This document shows positions 8,218 through 15,565 of a stretch of DNA of 20,629 nt, in pieces. The notes under the pieces are model-generated. The model saw only the letters and a program-made list of their open reading frames with translations, made no database searches and was not told the origin of the DNA. Position numbers and translations under genes: made by a program. Source of the DNA: SXRF01 sp038043465 (GTDB lineage: Bacteria > Pseudomonadota > Alphaproteobacteria > Rickettsiales > SXRF01). Position 1 is the first letter of the stretch; each line of letters opens with the position of its first letter. Location: positions 1 to 20,629 of the forward strand of contig JBBTBX010000019.1 of NCBI GenBank assembly GCA_038043465.1, given 5' to 3'.

Positions 8218-8254
8218 ATAGTCGTTATGTATAAGAATGATACAGAATGGGTAT
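8218..8254. repeat. Hybrid flanking hairpin of the composite repeat family
   Basis: The left half (ATAGTCGTTATG then TATAAGAAT) matches the hairpin at 8093-8129. The right half (TACAGAATGGGTAT) instead matches the right arm of the hairpin at 9444-9480 (TACAGAATGAGTAT). The two halves no longer pair. It reads as a recombinant between two flank families, joined in the loop region. Confidence 0.65.
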
Positions 8255-8257
8255 AAT
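8252..8257 (+). promoter_or_regulatory. Possible -10 box for the octapeptide-repeat gene
   Basis: A perfect TATAAT lies 27 bases before the ATG at 8285. Its first three bases belong to the hybrid repeat hairpin, so the repeat may have supplied part of the promoter. No good -35 element is visible at normal spacing. Confidence 0.35.
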
Positions 8258-8284
8258 TGTAATGAGAAATTATAAGGGGGATAT

Positions 8285-8740
8285 ATGCAAAAATTTCATA
8301 TTATTTTTATGACCATTTTAGCCTTTGCTGTTTGTGCTGATTCAGCGAAAGCTGGCACACTCTGCAATTGCAATAACAATGATAGGCGAAATGATCCGTG
8401 CAATGTAACTTCTTATGATCCGGCATATAGAGAAGTTGGCGGATCAGCTTATGCTGGCGTAGGTGGACCGTGTTACGCCGGCCCTGGTGGGTCAAGATAT
8501 GCGGGTCCTGGCGGTCCTTATTACAGCGGTGTTGGCGGTCCGTGTTATGCCGGACCGGGCGGTGGTGCTTATAGTGGTCCTGGCGGTCCATGTTACGCCG
8601 GACCGGGCGGAGCAAAATATTCCGGACCAGGTGGTGGTGCTTATAATGGAATTGGTGGTCCGTGTTACGCTGGACCGGGCGGTCCTTGCTACGCAGACCT
8701 TTATGGAATCAGTGATGAATGCCCGGATATTTGCAGGTAG
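8285..8740 (+). CDS. Secreted Gly/Tyr/Cys octapeptide-repeat protein
   Basis: Small secreted or surface protein of 151 residues, function unknown. Residues 1-23 form a signal peptide ending SAKA before Gly24. A short Cys/Asn-rich linker (LCNCNNNDRR) follows, then from residue 53 a strictly periodic eight-residue repeat G-[PSAG]-x-Y-[AS]-G-[PV]-G: ten full units (53-132) and a partial eleventh. Five units read GPCY, so cysteines recur at fixed positions, and every unit has a tyrosine. The C-terminus is non-repetitive with two cysteines (ECPDIC). The ATG is preceded by AAGGGGG, the strongest ribosome binding site in the window, suggesting high expression. Such Gly/Tyr/Cys repeats are typical of structural or cross-linked surface proteins; that is inference. 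It converges with the 190-aa gene, nine bases away. Confidence 0.85.
   Translation: MQKFHIIFMTILAFAVCADSAKAGTLCNCNNNDRRNDPCNVTSYDPAYREVGGSAYAGVGGPCYAGPGGSRYAGPGGPYYSGVGGPCYAGPGGGAYSGPGGPCYAGPGGAKYSGPGGGAYNGIGGPCYAGPGGPCYADLYGISDECPDICR
8441..8698 (+). repeat. 24-bp coding tandem repeat (octapeptide units)
   Basis: About 10.7 units of 24 bp encode the octapeptide array. Units vary at codon third positions and at the second and third residues while Gly and Tyr codons are kept, which indicates selection on the protein rather than fresh slippage. It is GC-rich compared with the neighbourhood because of the glycine codons. Confidence 0.85.
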
Positions 8741-8749
8741 AATGGCAAA

Positions 8750-9322
8750 TCAATGCAGCACTATACTATCCAGCTCAGATGCACATTCGCAATCGCTTAG
8801 AATGGTAGTGCAGCGACGGATTTCTGCCAGCATTCTATTATATGTATCGATATTGTTTTTATTAAGTGCCGAAAGCTCGATAATAACCAGCTTGATAAGG
8901 GGAAGATAGCTGCTAACGCTTACGACACAACGATGCTCTGAATGCCTGTTTATTACCAGTGTTGCTTTGGCATTACCATGGGCGATAAGATCCAAAGTTT
9001 TATGCCACTGCATTAATTTATTCTCGGCGGTTTTTATGAAATCTACCGATTGATCCATTAATGTGGTTTTTGCTTCCGAGGGACGGATACGGGAAATTAT
9101 GGCAGCATTATGGCGCAAATTAGTGATTGCCTGTTTGGTATCGCCTTCTTTGGCTAGCTCTCTAAGTATGAGCAGAGCGCAGTTAAGGGCTGGTTTGGCA
9201 TCAGATATTACAGCCATTGCCCGATTTGCCAACGGCATCATCTGGTAGCGCGCCTGAATCTCATCAAAATTCTCTATTTTCATGGCAGCAGGATAAGAGG
9301 TGGCTCTGGTGTGTTTGTGCAT
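8750..9322 (-). CDS. Hypothetical helical protein, 190 aa
   Basis: I do not recognise a family. The protein is probably all-helical and soluble, with repeated heptad-like stretches (LANRAMAVISDAKPALNCALLILRELA is one such segment) and no signal peptide or membrane span; three cysteines sit near the C-terminus (RRCTTILSDCECASEL has all of them). The ATG at 9322 is preceded by TTGGAAAAATT, a fair ribosome binding site. An alternative internal start at residue 14 (MKIENFDEIQ) would shorten it by 13 residues. It is transcribed in the same direction as the glycoside hydrolase gene, but composite palindrome copy 3 lies between them, so it probably has its own promoter there. It converges with the octapeptide-repeat gene. 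Confidence 0.7.
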   Translation of the reverse strand: MHKHTRATSYPAAMKIENFDEIQARYQMMPLANRAMAVISDAKPALNCALLILRELAKEGDTKQAITNLRHNAAIISRIRPSEAKTTLMDQSVDFIKTAENKLMQWHKTLDLIAHGNAKATLVINRHSEHRCVVSVSSYLPLIKLVIIELSALNKNNIDTYNRMLAEIRRCTTILSDCECASELDSIVLH

Positions 9323-9366
9323 AATTTTTCCAATGAATAGTTACTGTTGCTAGTTATAGTAATTAC

Positions 9367-9480
9367 AAATAAGAACTATACAGTTCTTATTTGAAGATAC
9401 GCTCGCTTCGCAGCGGAAAATCGGTCTTTCGGACTCGATTTTCATACTCATTCTGTATAATTATTATACAGAATGAGTAT
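9367..9480. repeat. Composite palindromic repeat, copy 3
   Basis: Same orientation as copy 1. 9367-9392 is a hairpin with 11-bp arms (AAATAAGAACT / AGTTCTTATTT) and loop ATAC. 9393-9443 is the core with both conserved mini-hairpins. 9444-9480 is a hairpin with perfect 17-bp arms (ATACTCATTCTGTATAA and its complement) around TTA. The left flank is shared with copy 2 and the right flank with copy 1. It lies between the end of the glycoside hydrolase gene and the start of the 190-aa gene, both on the minus strand. Confidence 0.85.
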
Positions 9481-9527
9481 ATTACATCACAGAAATATTA
9501 ATTATTTAACTGGAAATGGTTAATCAA

Positions 9528-10781
9528 TTACCACTTCCTTGCAAGTTCTATAAGAAATACATGATTGGCAGGCAATGGCAAATTCAAGGTTTTTATGTTC
9601 CTGAATTGATTTATGATAGCACCGGTGCGTCCATCATAAATTCTTACCGTTTTGTATTTTCTGTCAAATTTTATAGTCTGGAAACCATCAGGCGAATTTG
9701 CCTTGTCTTCATTATAGCTTGCTATCCAGATCGAGCCGTCAGACTTATGCATCACCACATTCTTGATTCCAAGCGGAGCTGCCCCGGACGATTTCTGGTC
9801 GGTAAAACTTATATTTATTCTTTTTAACGGAAGTTTCTTGCCTTTTGGATCGGAAAGCAATCTGGTGGTATGATGCCAGTAATCAGCAAATTTTCTTTTG
9901 CTGCCATCCATCTTATAGAAACCAACCACATTAGACATATCATCATGCAGGGCATATACAGAAAGTCCTACATGACCGAGCAGGTATGAGCTGAAAGGAG
10001 CCATATGCATGAAGGCACTGTTTATGTCGTCACTTTGCTGTGGTGACTGATAGGTTCCAAACTCAGTTGTATCAACCGGTTTTCCTTTTACCGAATACTG
10101 GGCAAGCTCACCAATCCTCTTCAGGATGATTGATGGCGGAACCCCAGGATTCATATAGGTGTGGGCGTTGCCAAGATCGGCTGGCGGAAAACCGAATTTT
10201 TTATAGTTACCTTCCCATAATGGCGGCTCCCATCCTCCACCCACGCTGAGCTGGGCAACAGGAACTCCGGCAGCCTTGCCAACTGAGTAAACATCACTTT
10301 GCAGAAGCGTGGAGTCTGCCAGCGATGCCCCCTGTGATGCTGGATAATCAGTATCCGGTTCGTTACTGCCTTCTATGGTATGGATCAGTTTCGGATATTG
10401 CTTGAGCCAATCTTTCATACGGTTCAGTGCCACACGCTGCCCATTCGGTGAAGCCTGTGGTATAGATGCATGAAAAGTTACACCGGTTGCCGCATTGATT
10501 GCCCGCCATTTGGTAATCACATCATCTCTGGTTGGCCAGTCCCTTACTTTCCTGACACCAATATATTTCAGTTCGCTTATCACCTTGTTAACATCGGCAT
10601 AATTGCCGTTACAGCAATCATCCATATGCAGATTAACGCTGAAATAATTGCCAAGAATTGTCTCCGTTCCAACTGCATTTGCGGCAAAGACTTGCGTTGG
10701 TGACATGAGCATCAATATCGAACAAAAAGCAGTAAAGGAGAACTTGCTGCTGCTTATGTTATTTATATATATTTTTTTCAT
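9528..10781 (-). CDS. Secreted glycoside hydrolase, clan GH-A-like TIM barrel
   Basis: Predicted periplasmic or extracellular polysaccharide-cleaving enzyme of 417 residues. The signal peptide runs from MKKIYINN through a hydrophobic core to SPTQVFA before ANA. The catalytic pattern fits clan GH-A: acid/base Glu141 in EGSNEPD (strand 4) and nucleophile Glu240 in VDTTEFGTY (strand 7), with an AHTY segment between them. The last ~110 residues look like a beta-sandwich. I chose the ATG at 10781 because GGGAG lies at 10789-10793; an in-frame ATG at 10814 would put 11 polar residues ahead of the signal peptide. It follows galE after 142 bases, so it may have its own promoter. By position it resembles matrix hydrolases such as PslG (GH39) that trim the polymer made by the locus; the exact GH family is not certain. 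Confidence 0.85.
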   Translation of the reverse strand: MKKIYINNISSSKFSFTAFCSILMLMSPTQVFAANAVGTETILGNYFSVNLHMDDCCNGNYADVNKVISELKYIGVRKVRDWPTRDDVITKWRAINAATGVTFHASIPQASPNGQRVALNRMKDWLKQYPKLIHTIEGSNEPDTDYPASQGASLADSTLLQSDVYSVGKAAGVPVAQLSVGGGWEPPLWEGNYKKFGFPPADLGNAHTYMNPGVPPSIILKRIGELAQYSVKGKPVDTTEFGTYQSPQQSDDINSAFMHMAPFSSYLLGHVGLSVYALHDDMSNVVGFYKMDGSKRKFADYWHHTTRLLSDPKGKKLPLKRINISFTDQKSSGAAPLGIKNVVMHKSDGSIWIASYNEDKANSPDGFQTIKFDRKYKTVRIYDGRTGAIINQFRNIKTLNLPLPANHVFLIELARKW

Positions 10782-10923
10782 AAGAATACTCCCGTTTCTT
10801 TGTTTTATGAACAAACCTTATGACTAATTTCATAACCAATCGGGCAAAGCTAATTTAATCATAACAATGCTAAACAATGATGAATTAATAATGGCTTTTA
10901 AGTCTAATAAAAATCAAATTTTA

Positions 10924-11895
10924 TCAATTACTGGCATGCCAGCTATAGGCAGAGCTTATTATACTATCGATATCACCGTAACGCGGCTTAAAGCCTAATT
11001 CCTTACAAGCCAGGCTATTATCGGCAATCAGGCGGGCCGGGTCACCGGCACGACGCTCTTTAAATACATGCGGAACCGGTTTACCCAATTTAGTAAAGCC
11101 GGAAAGTATGTCCTGAATGGAACTACCTATGCCATTTCCCAGATTATAGGCGGCAGGAGCTTTGCCAGCGAGAAGTGCTTCAAACGCTAATATATGGGCA
11201 CTCGCCAGATCCATAACGTGGACATAATCGCGAAGTGCGGTTCCGTCTGGAGTTGGGTAATCATTGCCATATACCTCAAGAGGAGGAGTCCTTCCCAGAG
11301 CGGCAAAACAGGCGCGGGGAATAAGATGCGATTCCGGCTGGTGGTTTTCGCCAATATCACCATCAAAAGATGCCCCGGCAGCGTTAAAATAGCGTAGTGC
11401 CATCCACGGCGGCCCACCCACATTGTGGAAATCTGCAAGCAACCTTTCAAAAAGGAATTTTGACCAGCCATATGGATTTTTGGGATTACAGCGATGGGTT
11501 TCCGGAATTGGAACCGTCTCCGGCTCACCATAAACAGCAGCGGTTGAAGAAAACACAAAAGCCTTTATGCCATTTTCCTTCAGAGTTTGCAGGAAGGTTA
11601 ATTTGCTGGCAAAATTATTTTCATAATATTTAAGGGGATTGGCTACTGATTCCGCTACTTCTATTGAGCCAGCCAGATCGATTACGGAGTCGATAGCATA
11701 TTTCTTGATAGTATGTGCCACTGCTTCTGAATCAGAAACAGATGCTTCGACCAGTTCTCCCCAGCGTACGAAGCTTTTATGCCCTGTACATAAATTATCA
11801 AGCGTTACCGGATGATAACCGGCACCGTCCAGTGTCTTACAAACATGCGAGCCGATATATCCTGCGCCGCCCACTACCAAAACTGATTTTTTCAT
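10924..11895 (-). CDS. galE: UDP-glucose 4-epimerase
   Basis: Short-chain dehydrogenase-type epimerase that interconverts UDP-glucose and UDP-galactose through a bound NAD, supplying galactosyl donors for the polysaccharide. The Rossmann motif GGAGYIGS occupies residues 9-16. The catalytic dyad is Tyr142/Lys146 in YGWSK, with FSSTAAVYG (115-123) supplying the Ser/Thr. YFNAAGA and the GTALRDYVHVMDLA segment are the usual GalE substrate-binding blocks. The length of 323 residues is normal. The start codon overlaps the TGA of the upstream glycosyltransferase (ATGA), and GAGG at 11904-11907 serves as ribosome binding site, so translation is coupled. Specificity for UDP-GlcNAc or uronic acids instead of UDP-Glc cannot be excluded. 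Confidence 0.93.
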   Translation of the reverse strand: MKKSVLVVGGAGYIGSHVCKTLDGAGYHPVTLDNLCTGHKSFVRWGELVEASVSDSEAVAHTIKKYAIDSVIDLAGSIEVAESVANPLKYYENNFASKLTFLQTLKENGIKAFVFSSTAAVYGEPETVPIPETHRCNPKNPYGWSKFLFERLLADFHNVGGPPWMALRYFNAAGASFDGDIGENHQPESHLIPRACFAALGRTPPLEVYGNDYPTPDGTALRDYVHVMDLASAHILAFEALLAGKAPAAYNLGNGIGSSIQDILSGFTKLGKPVPHVFKERRAGDPARLIADNSLACKELGFKPRYGDIDSIISSAYSWHASN

Positions 11896-13097
11896 TTATT
11901 ATACCTCAGGGATTCATAATGTTTTAAATATCCATCTACCATATTATCAATACTGGAGTTAGACAAAATTCGTGGAGTGAATTTTGTCAGATTACGTAGG
12001 ATTTCCTTATCGTTAACTGCCCGCATAATGGCATCAGCCAGTGCTACTGGATTTCCCGGTTCAAACAGCAGTCCGGTTTTTTCATGCTCTACAAATTCCG
12101 GTATGGCACCTATATTGCTACCAATAATCCCCATTTTATAAGCTGCCGCTTCAACAATAACTACCGGAGCATTCTCGTACCATAGCGAAGGAATTAAAAG
12201 CCAATCATTTTTACGGAAGATGGCATCTTTTTCTGCACCGCTTATATAGCCCAGATATTTGATACGCTGGTCATTTTTTGACAGTTCAATAAACTTATCT
12301 GCGTAGACTCCTTTGCCAGCTATGGAGAACTCAAATTGCAGGCTTTCTGGCAACAGCTTAAGTGCTTCCAGCAGGACTTCACAACCTTTTTCAACTGTTA
12401 ACCGGGCGGCAAATAAAAATTTCAAAATTGAAGCTTTATCATAGTTTTTTTCGATATTGGCAGGCAGGGTGATGCCGTTACGCACAACCGCTGTTCTTTC
12501 CGCAACAAGACCGGCTTCAAGATGTTTGTTAATAAGAAACTGGGAAGGGCTGCAAAATAAATCTATATCGCGGGTAGTATGGATATGCCACTTGCGGTAT
12601 AAGCGACAAAAAGCTTCAGGAGTTTCACATATCTTCAGTGATTTATTTAGCAGTAAAGCGCGGGGGCAAAGCAGATGGTAATCATGAGCCGTATGAACAA
12701 CAGGAATACCAGCCTGTTTCGCCCTACGCCATAAAACTGCTGACATGCCATCAATCAGATGCGTATGCAAAATATCAGGTTTGTATTCTGCGATAATCTT
12801 TTTAAATCTTGCGCCTGCATCCTTATTCCAGGCATCGCGCAAATGCCACAGGGCTTTTTCATAACCGCGCCTGTTTCCCCGTTCCCAATGCCAGTAGAGA
12901 TTTTTAGGGAAAAAGCGGATTACTTCAACTCCATTTCTGATTTCAACAGGATATGGTTCGCTTTCCGGTGAGCAGGTGGAAACCACTGTTACTTTATGTC
13001 CACGCTGAACTAACCTTTCTGACAGTTCGGCAACTATCAGTTCGGCTCCACCCGCCATGATAGGTGGGTAGATATTGTTAGCTATCAGTATATGCAT
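11892..13097 (-). CDS. GT4-family glycosyltransferase (leftward operon)
   Basis: Retaining GT-B fold glycosyltransferase that would add a sugar to the lipid-linked polysaccharide repeat unit at the cytoplasmic face. N-terminal signature NNIYPPIMAGGAEL (7-20). The C-terminal nucleotide-sugar site shows FAARLTVEKG (Arg232, Lys237) and the EX7E pair Glu308/Glu316 in WYENAPVVIVE. The 401-residue length is typical. It begins 12 bases after the co-polymerase gene and ends in an ATGA overlap with galE, so it is in the middle of a tight operon. There is no clear ribosome binding site before its ATG, suggesting coupled translation. Donor and acceptor sugars are unknown. Confidence 0.92.
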   Translation of the reverse strand: MHILIANNIYPPIMAGGAELIVAELSERLVQRGHKVTVVSTCSPESEPYPVEIRNGVEVIRFFPKNLYWHWERGNRRGYEKALWHLRDAWNKDAGARFKKIIAEYKPDILHTHLIDGMSAVLWRRAKQAGIPVVHTAHDYHLLCPRALLLNKSLKICETPEAFCRLYRKWHIHTTRDIDLFCSPSQFLINKHLEAGLVAERTAVVRNGITLPANIEKNYDKASILKFLFAARLTVEKGCEVLLEALKLLPESLQFEFSIAGKGVYADKFIELSKNDQRIKYLGYISGAEKDAIFRKNDWLLIPSLWYENAPVVIVEAAAYKMGIIGSNIGAIPEFVEHEKTGLLFEPGNPVALADAIMRAVNDKEILRNLTKFTPRILSNSSIDNMVDGYLKHYESLRYNK

Positions 13098-13109
13098 GGG
13101 AATGATGGT

Positions 13110-14825
13110 TTATTTTTCTGTTTTGTAAAGCAGGTCATATACCAATCCAGGGATATACATCTGCCGTTTTACTAGAACTGAACCTACAACTTTCCCGCCT
13201 AAAGCTTCAATCATACGTTTTACTTCCTTAGCTACAGGGGCGCGTGTACGCTCTGCTTCAACTACCAGAACGCTGCCGTTTGCCTGTTTTGCCAGTGACT
13301 GCCCCAGTTCATTGCGCAGCAGTGCAGAGCTTGCGATAATAGTCCAGCTATTGTTATGGCGTTTGGTGAAATCAAAATGTTCCTGTGAGAAATTTTTGTG
13401 GAGCTGTTCTGAATCTATGAGCAGAACATTTTTTCCCTGCTTAGCTGCTAAATCAGCCAGTTCCTTGGCAACTGCACCTGCGCCCTCTCCTTCGTAACTG
13501 CTCACAAATTGTATAACCGGTTGCGGCACATTAACCAGCAGATGCTCGATATTATTGAAAAGCTGTATCAAGCCGTCCTGCCTAGGCAAGCTGGTAAGCA
13601 CGGGTATTCCAAGGTCTTTAGATAATTGTTTGGGAGTGCGGAAACTTTCATCAAAAAATTCACGAATAAATACCACGACAGCACCCAGCAATATTCCTGC
13701 GATAATGGAGGAAAGCAATATCAGTTTCTTGCGGGGAATTGCTGGCCTGACCGGTACATCGGGAGTGTCAACTATGGAAATACTGGTAATTTTTTGCTCT
13801 CCCAGTGTTTCATTTATCCTGGCTTCTTCGCTTCTTGCCAGATAGTTCTTATAATTTACTTCTTCAACTTCAACCTGTCTTATCAGATCATTATAGTGGT
13901 TGCGCTGTTCCTCAAGCTTGTTTATACGCCTGTTTATGCTGGCATTCTGTTCGGAAAGCGTACTGTTACGGGATGCTGTCAAGTTATTCTGGCGTTCACG
14001 CAATTGCCGCTCTGCTTCAGCGATGGATTTCTTTATGGAAATTATTGGCGGGCTATGAGGCCGGTAAGTTGTTAATAATTCAATTTCCTTATCGCGCAAT
14101 TCAGAAAGTTTATTCTGAGAATCATCAACAGCCTGATAAGCCACAGTTGCGGCATTGCTTTTTTGCTTTAATAGCTCGTTCAGCTCTTCTTCTATTGAAG
14201 AAATACCAACAGACGATTTGAAATCGCGCAGGTCTTTTTGCGCTTTATTCAATTTACTCTCTGATTCCTTCACCTGTTCCAGCAGGAAATTAGTTTGCGG
14301 CTTATTGAATATTTCCAACTGTCTGGCGATAAATATGCTCTGAAGTTCGCGTACGATTTCTGCTGAAACTTCAGGATCCTGATTCAGCAGGATAATATCA
14401 ATCACATTACTTTGCTGGCTGGATTTTATAACCAGATGCTTCCTCTGCATATTACGAACTGCAACTTCTACAGGAGAATCATTGGTTCCAATGCTTTCTG
14501 AAAGACCAGGATATATCCGGTCAACCCCTACTTTCTCAATAACCATTTTCAGCAAATCATGGCTTTGCAGAATATCAAGATTAGACTGCATGATTTCCCG
14601 ACGGTCAATAGTCGAAATCTGCGCTTTGTCGCTTGGATTATTTACTCTGGCATCAGCATCCGAGCCAAACTTCACCAGTAAGCTTCCAGATGTCAGATAA
14701 AGCGGAACCGAAAAAAGTATGGTCAGAATACCAAGAAACACGCAGCCCGCAACCACTGCAGAAAATATGCGGAGATTGCGAAAAAGAGCTGCTACTATGT
14801 CGCGGGTGCCAAAGGTTCCTTCCAT
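13110..14825 (-). CDS. Wzz/GumC-like polysaccharide co-polymerase with degenerate BY-kinase domain
   Basis: Inner-membrane protein that sets polymer length and links polymerase to the export channel (PCP-2a class, as GumC/ExoP/Wzc). Residues ~20-42 and ~367-387 are the two membrane helices, bracketing a periplasmic domain with coiled coil at ~180-340; the proline-rich stretch PDVPVRPAIP (355-364) precedes the second helix as usual. The cytoplasmic part (~395-571) aligns with tyrosine autokinases (RTPKQLSKDLGIPVLTSLPR), but the Walker A GEGKST is GEGAGA, with Ala449 in place of lysine. The A' motif lacks its second Asp (LLIDSE) and the B motif is VLVVEAERT. There is no C-terminal tyrosine cluster. 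So it probably neither binds ATP normally nor phosphorylates itself. It overlaps the export lipoprotein gene by one base (TAATG). Confidence 0.92.
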   Translation of the reverse strand: MEGTFGTRDIVAALFRNLRIFSAVVAGCVFLGILTILFSVPLYLTSGSLLVKFGSDADARVNNPSDKAQISTIDRREIMQSNLDILQSHDLLKMVIEKVGVDRIYPGLSESIGTNDSPVEVAVRNMQRKHLVIKSSQQSNVIDIILLNQDPEVSAEIVRELQSIFIARQLEIFNKPQTNFLLEQVKESESKLNKAQKDLRDFKSSVGISSIEEELNELLKQKSNAATVAYQAVDDSQNKLSELRDKEIELLTTYRPHSPPIISIKKSIAEAERQLRERQNNLTASRNSTLSEQNASINRRINKLEEQRNHYNDLIRQVEVEEVNYKNYLARSEEARINETLGEQKITSISIVDTPDVPVRPAIPRKKLILLSSIIAGILLGAVVVFIREFFDESFRTPKQLSKDLGIPVLTSLPRQDGLIQLFNNIEHLLVNVPQPVIQFVSSYEGEGAGAVAKELADLAAKQGKNVLLIDSEQLHKNFSQEHFDFTKRHNNSWTIIASSALLRNELGQSLAKQANGSVLVVEAERTRAPVAKEVKRMIEALGGKVVGSVLVKRQMYIPGLVYDLLYKTEK

Positions 14826-15565
14826 TATCTGTAAACGTTCGGTTGATTAATCTGATAAGAAAGACCAAAAGAAGCTGGCAGGAATTGCTGTACGAACTGC
14901 TGGAAATACATATATACATCAGCAACATCGCTACGCGGAACGAATACTACGTCATAAGCTGCGAGCCTGATATCTTTTTCCGGATGGAATCCAGATTTGG
15001 CAGCGTCATAGTCTACAACATAAGCGGTTGGAGTGCCTCCGCTACCGTGGCGGATTATGATTATGCTATTAGTACCTGCTGAGTTCTTAAGACCACCAGC
15101 TCTAGCAATAGCCTGCAGAAGAGTCAGGTTAGGGCCAGCAGTTACAAACTCGCCAGGAAGCGCAACTTCTCCAGTTACATATACGCGGTTAGGAGCGAAC
15201 GAACGCATTATTACTGAAATATGCGGTTCGGTAAGCTCTTCCTGATATTGTTTGATAAGATCAGTGCGCAGTTCTTTCACTGAGCGACCATATGCCATTA
15301 CATCCTCTGCCATAACAGTAGAAATCAAACCATCCGGCGGAACAATAACAGACTCGTTAAGCTCTGGATTAAGACGAACTTTAATATCCATAGTATCACC
15401 AACCTGCAACAGGTAAGGAGGAGGTGGTGGTGCTTCATCTATCCTCTTCAAAGAGGATGATTGTTCAGGAGGAAGGCGTGGAAGATCAGACGCAGACTCC
15501 GTGCAGCCCGAAACCATAACGGTTGCTGTACACAAAAAAACTAGCGAGAAAAAATTAAGCTTCAT
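14825..15565 (-). CDS. Polysaccharide export lipoprotein, OPX/Wza-GumB family
   Basis: Outer-membrane-linked export component. The signal peptide MKLNFFSLVFLCTATVM ends in a lipobox VSGC, so the mature protein starts at a lipidated Cys21. A PES domain follows (YLLQVGDTMDIKVRLNPELN, then VIVPPDGLIS), then an SLBB domain (RVYVTGEVALPGEF, LTLLQAIARAGGL). The C-terminus contains an amphipathic stretch (VADVYMYFQQFVQQFLPASF) that could insert in the outer membrane as in Wza. Two starts are possible: GTG at 15574 (249 aa) or ATG at 15565 (246 aa). I prefer the ATG because the GGA upstream is too close to the GTG. It is the first gene of the leftward operon. Confidence 0.93.
   Translation of the reverse strand: MKLNFFSLVFLCTATVMVSGCTESASDLPRLPPEQSSSLKRIDEAPPPPPYLLQVGDTMDIKVRLNPELNESVIVPPDGLISTVMAEDVMAYGRSVKELRTDLIKQYQEELTEPHISVIMRSFAPNRVYVTGEVALPGEFVTAGPNLTLLQAIARAGGLKNSAGTNSIIIIRHGSGGTPTAYVVDYDAAKSGFHPEKDIRLAAYDVVFVPRSDVADVYMYFQQFVQQFLPASFGLSYQINQPNVYR

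Larger units (their letters stand above)
7956..8284. other. Divergent intergenic region nhaA / octapeptide-repeat gene
   Basis: This 329-base gap contains no ORF worth calling. Its left third is AT-rich and should carry the nhaA promoter (on the minus strand a possible TTGTGC...TAATAA pair with 17-base spacing). From 8093 it is taken up by composite palindrome copy 2 and the hybrid hairpin. The last 30 bases hold a TATAAT at 8252-8257 and the strong ribosome binding site AAGGGGG for the gene at 8285. Confidence 0.7.

Noticed and set aside
8441..8698. Regular repeat that might suggest a CRISPR array
   Set aside because: The 24-bp units are contiguous with no unique spacers and lie in frame within a gene encoding octapeptides.
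8463..8909. Long ORF on the + strand in another frame of the octapeptide gene
   Set aside because: The 24-bp repeat keeps all its frames open. This frame has no ribosome binding site or signal peptide and gives a Val/Arg/Met-rich protein of low plausibility, while the 8285 frame has all three supports.
13626..14221. ORFs on the + strand opposite the co-polymerase gene
   Set aside because: Shadows of the coiled-coil coding region; no start signal or motif.
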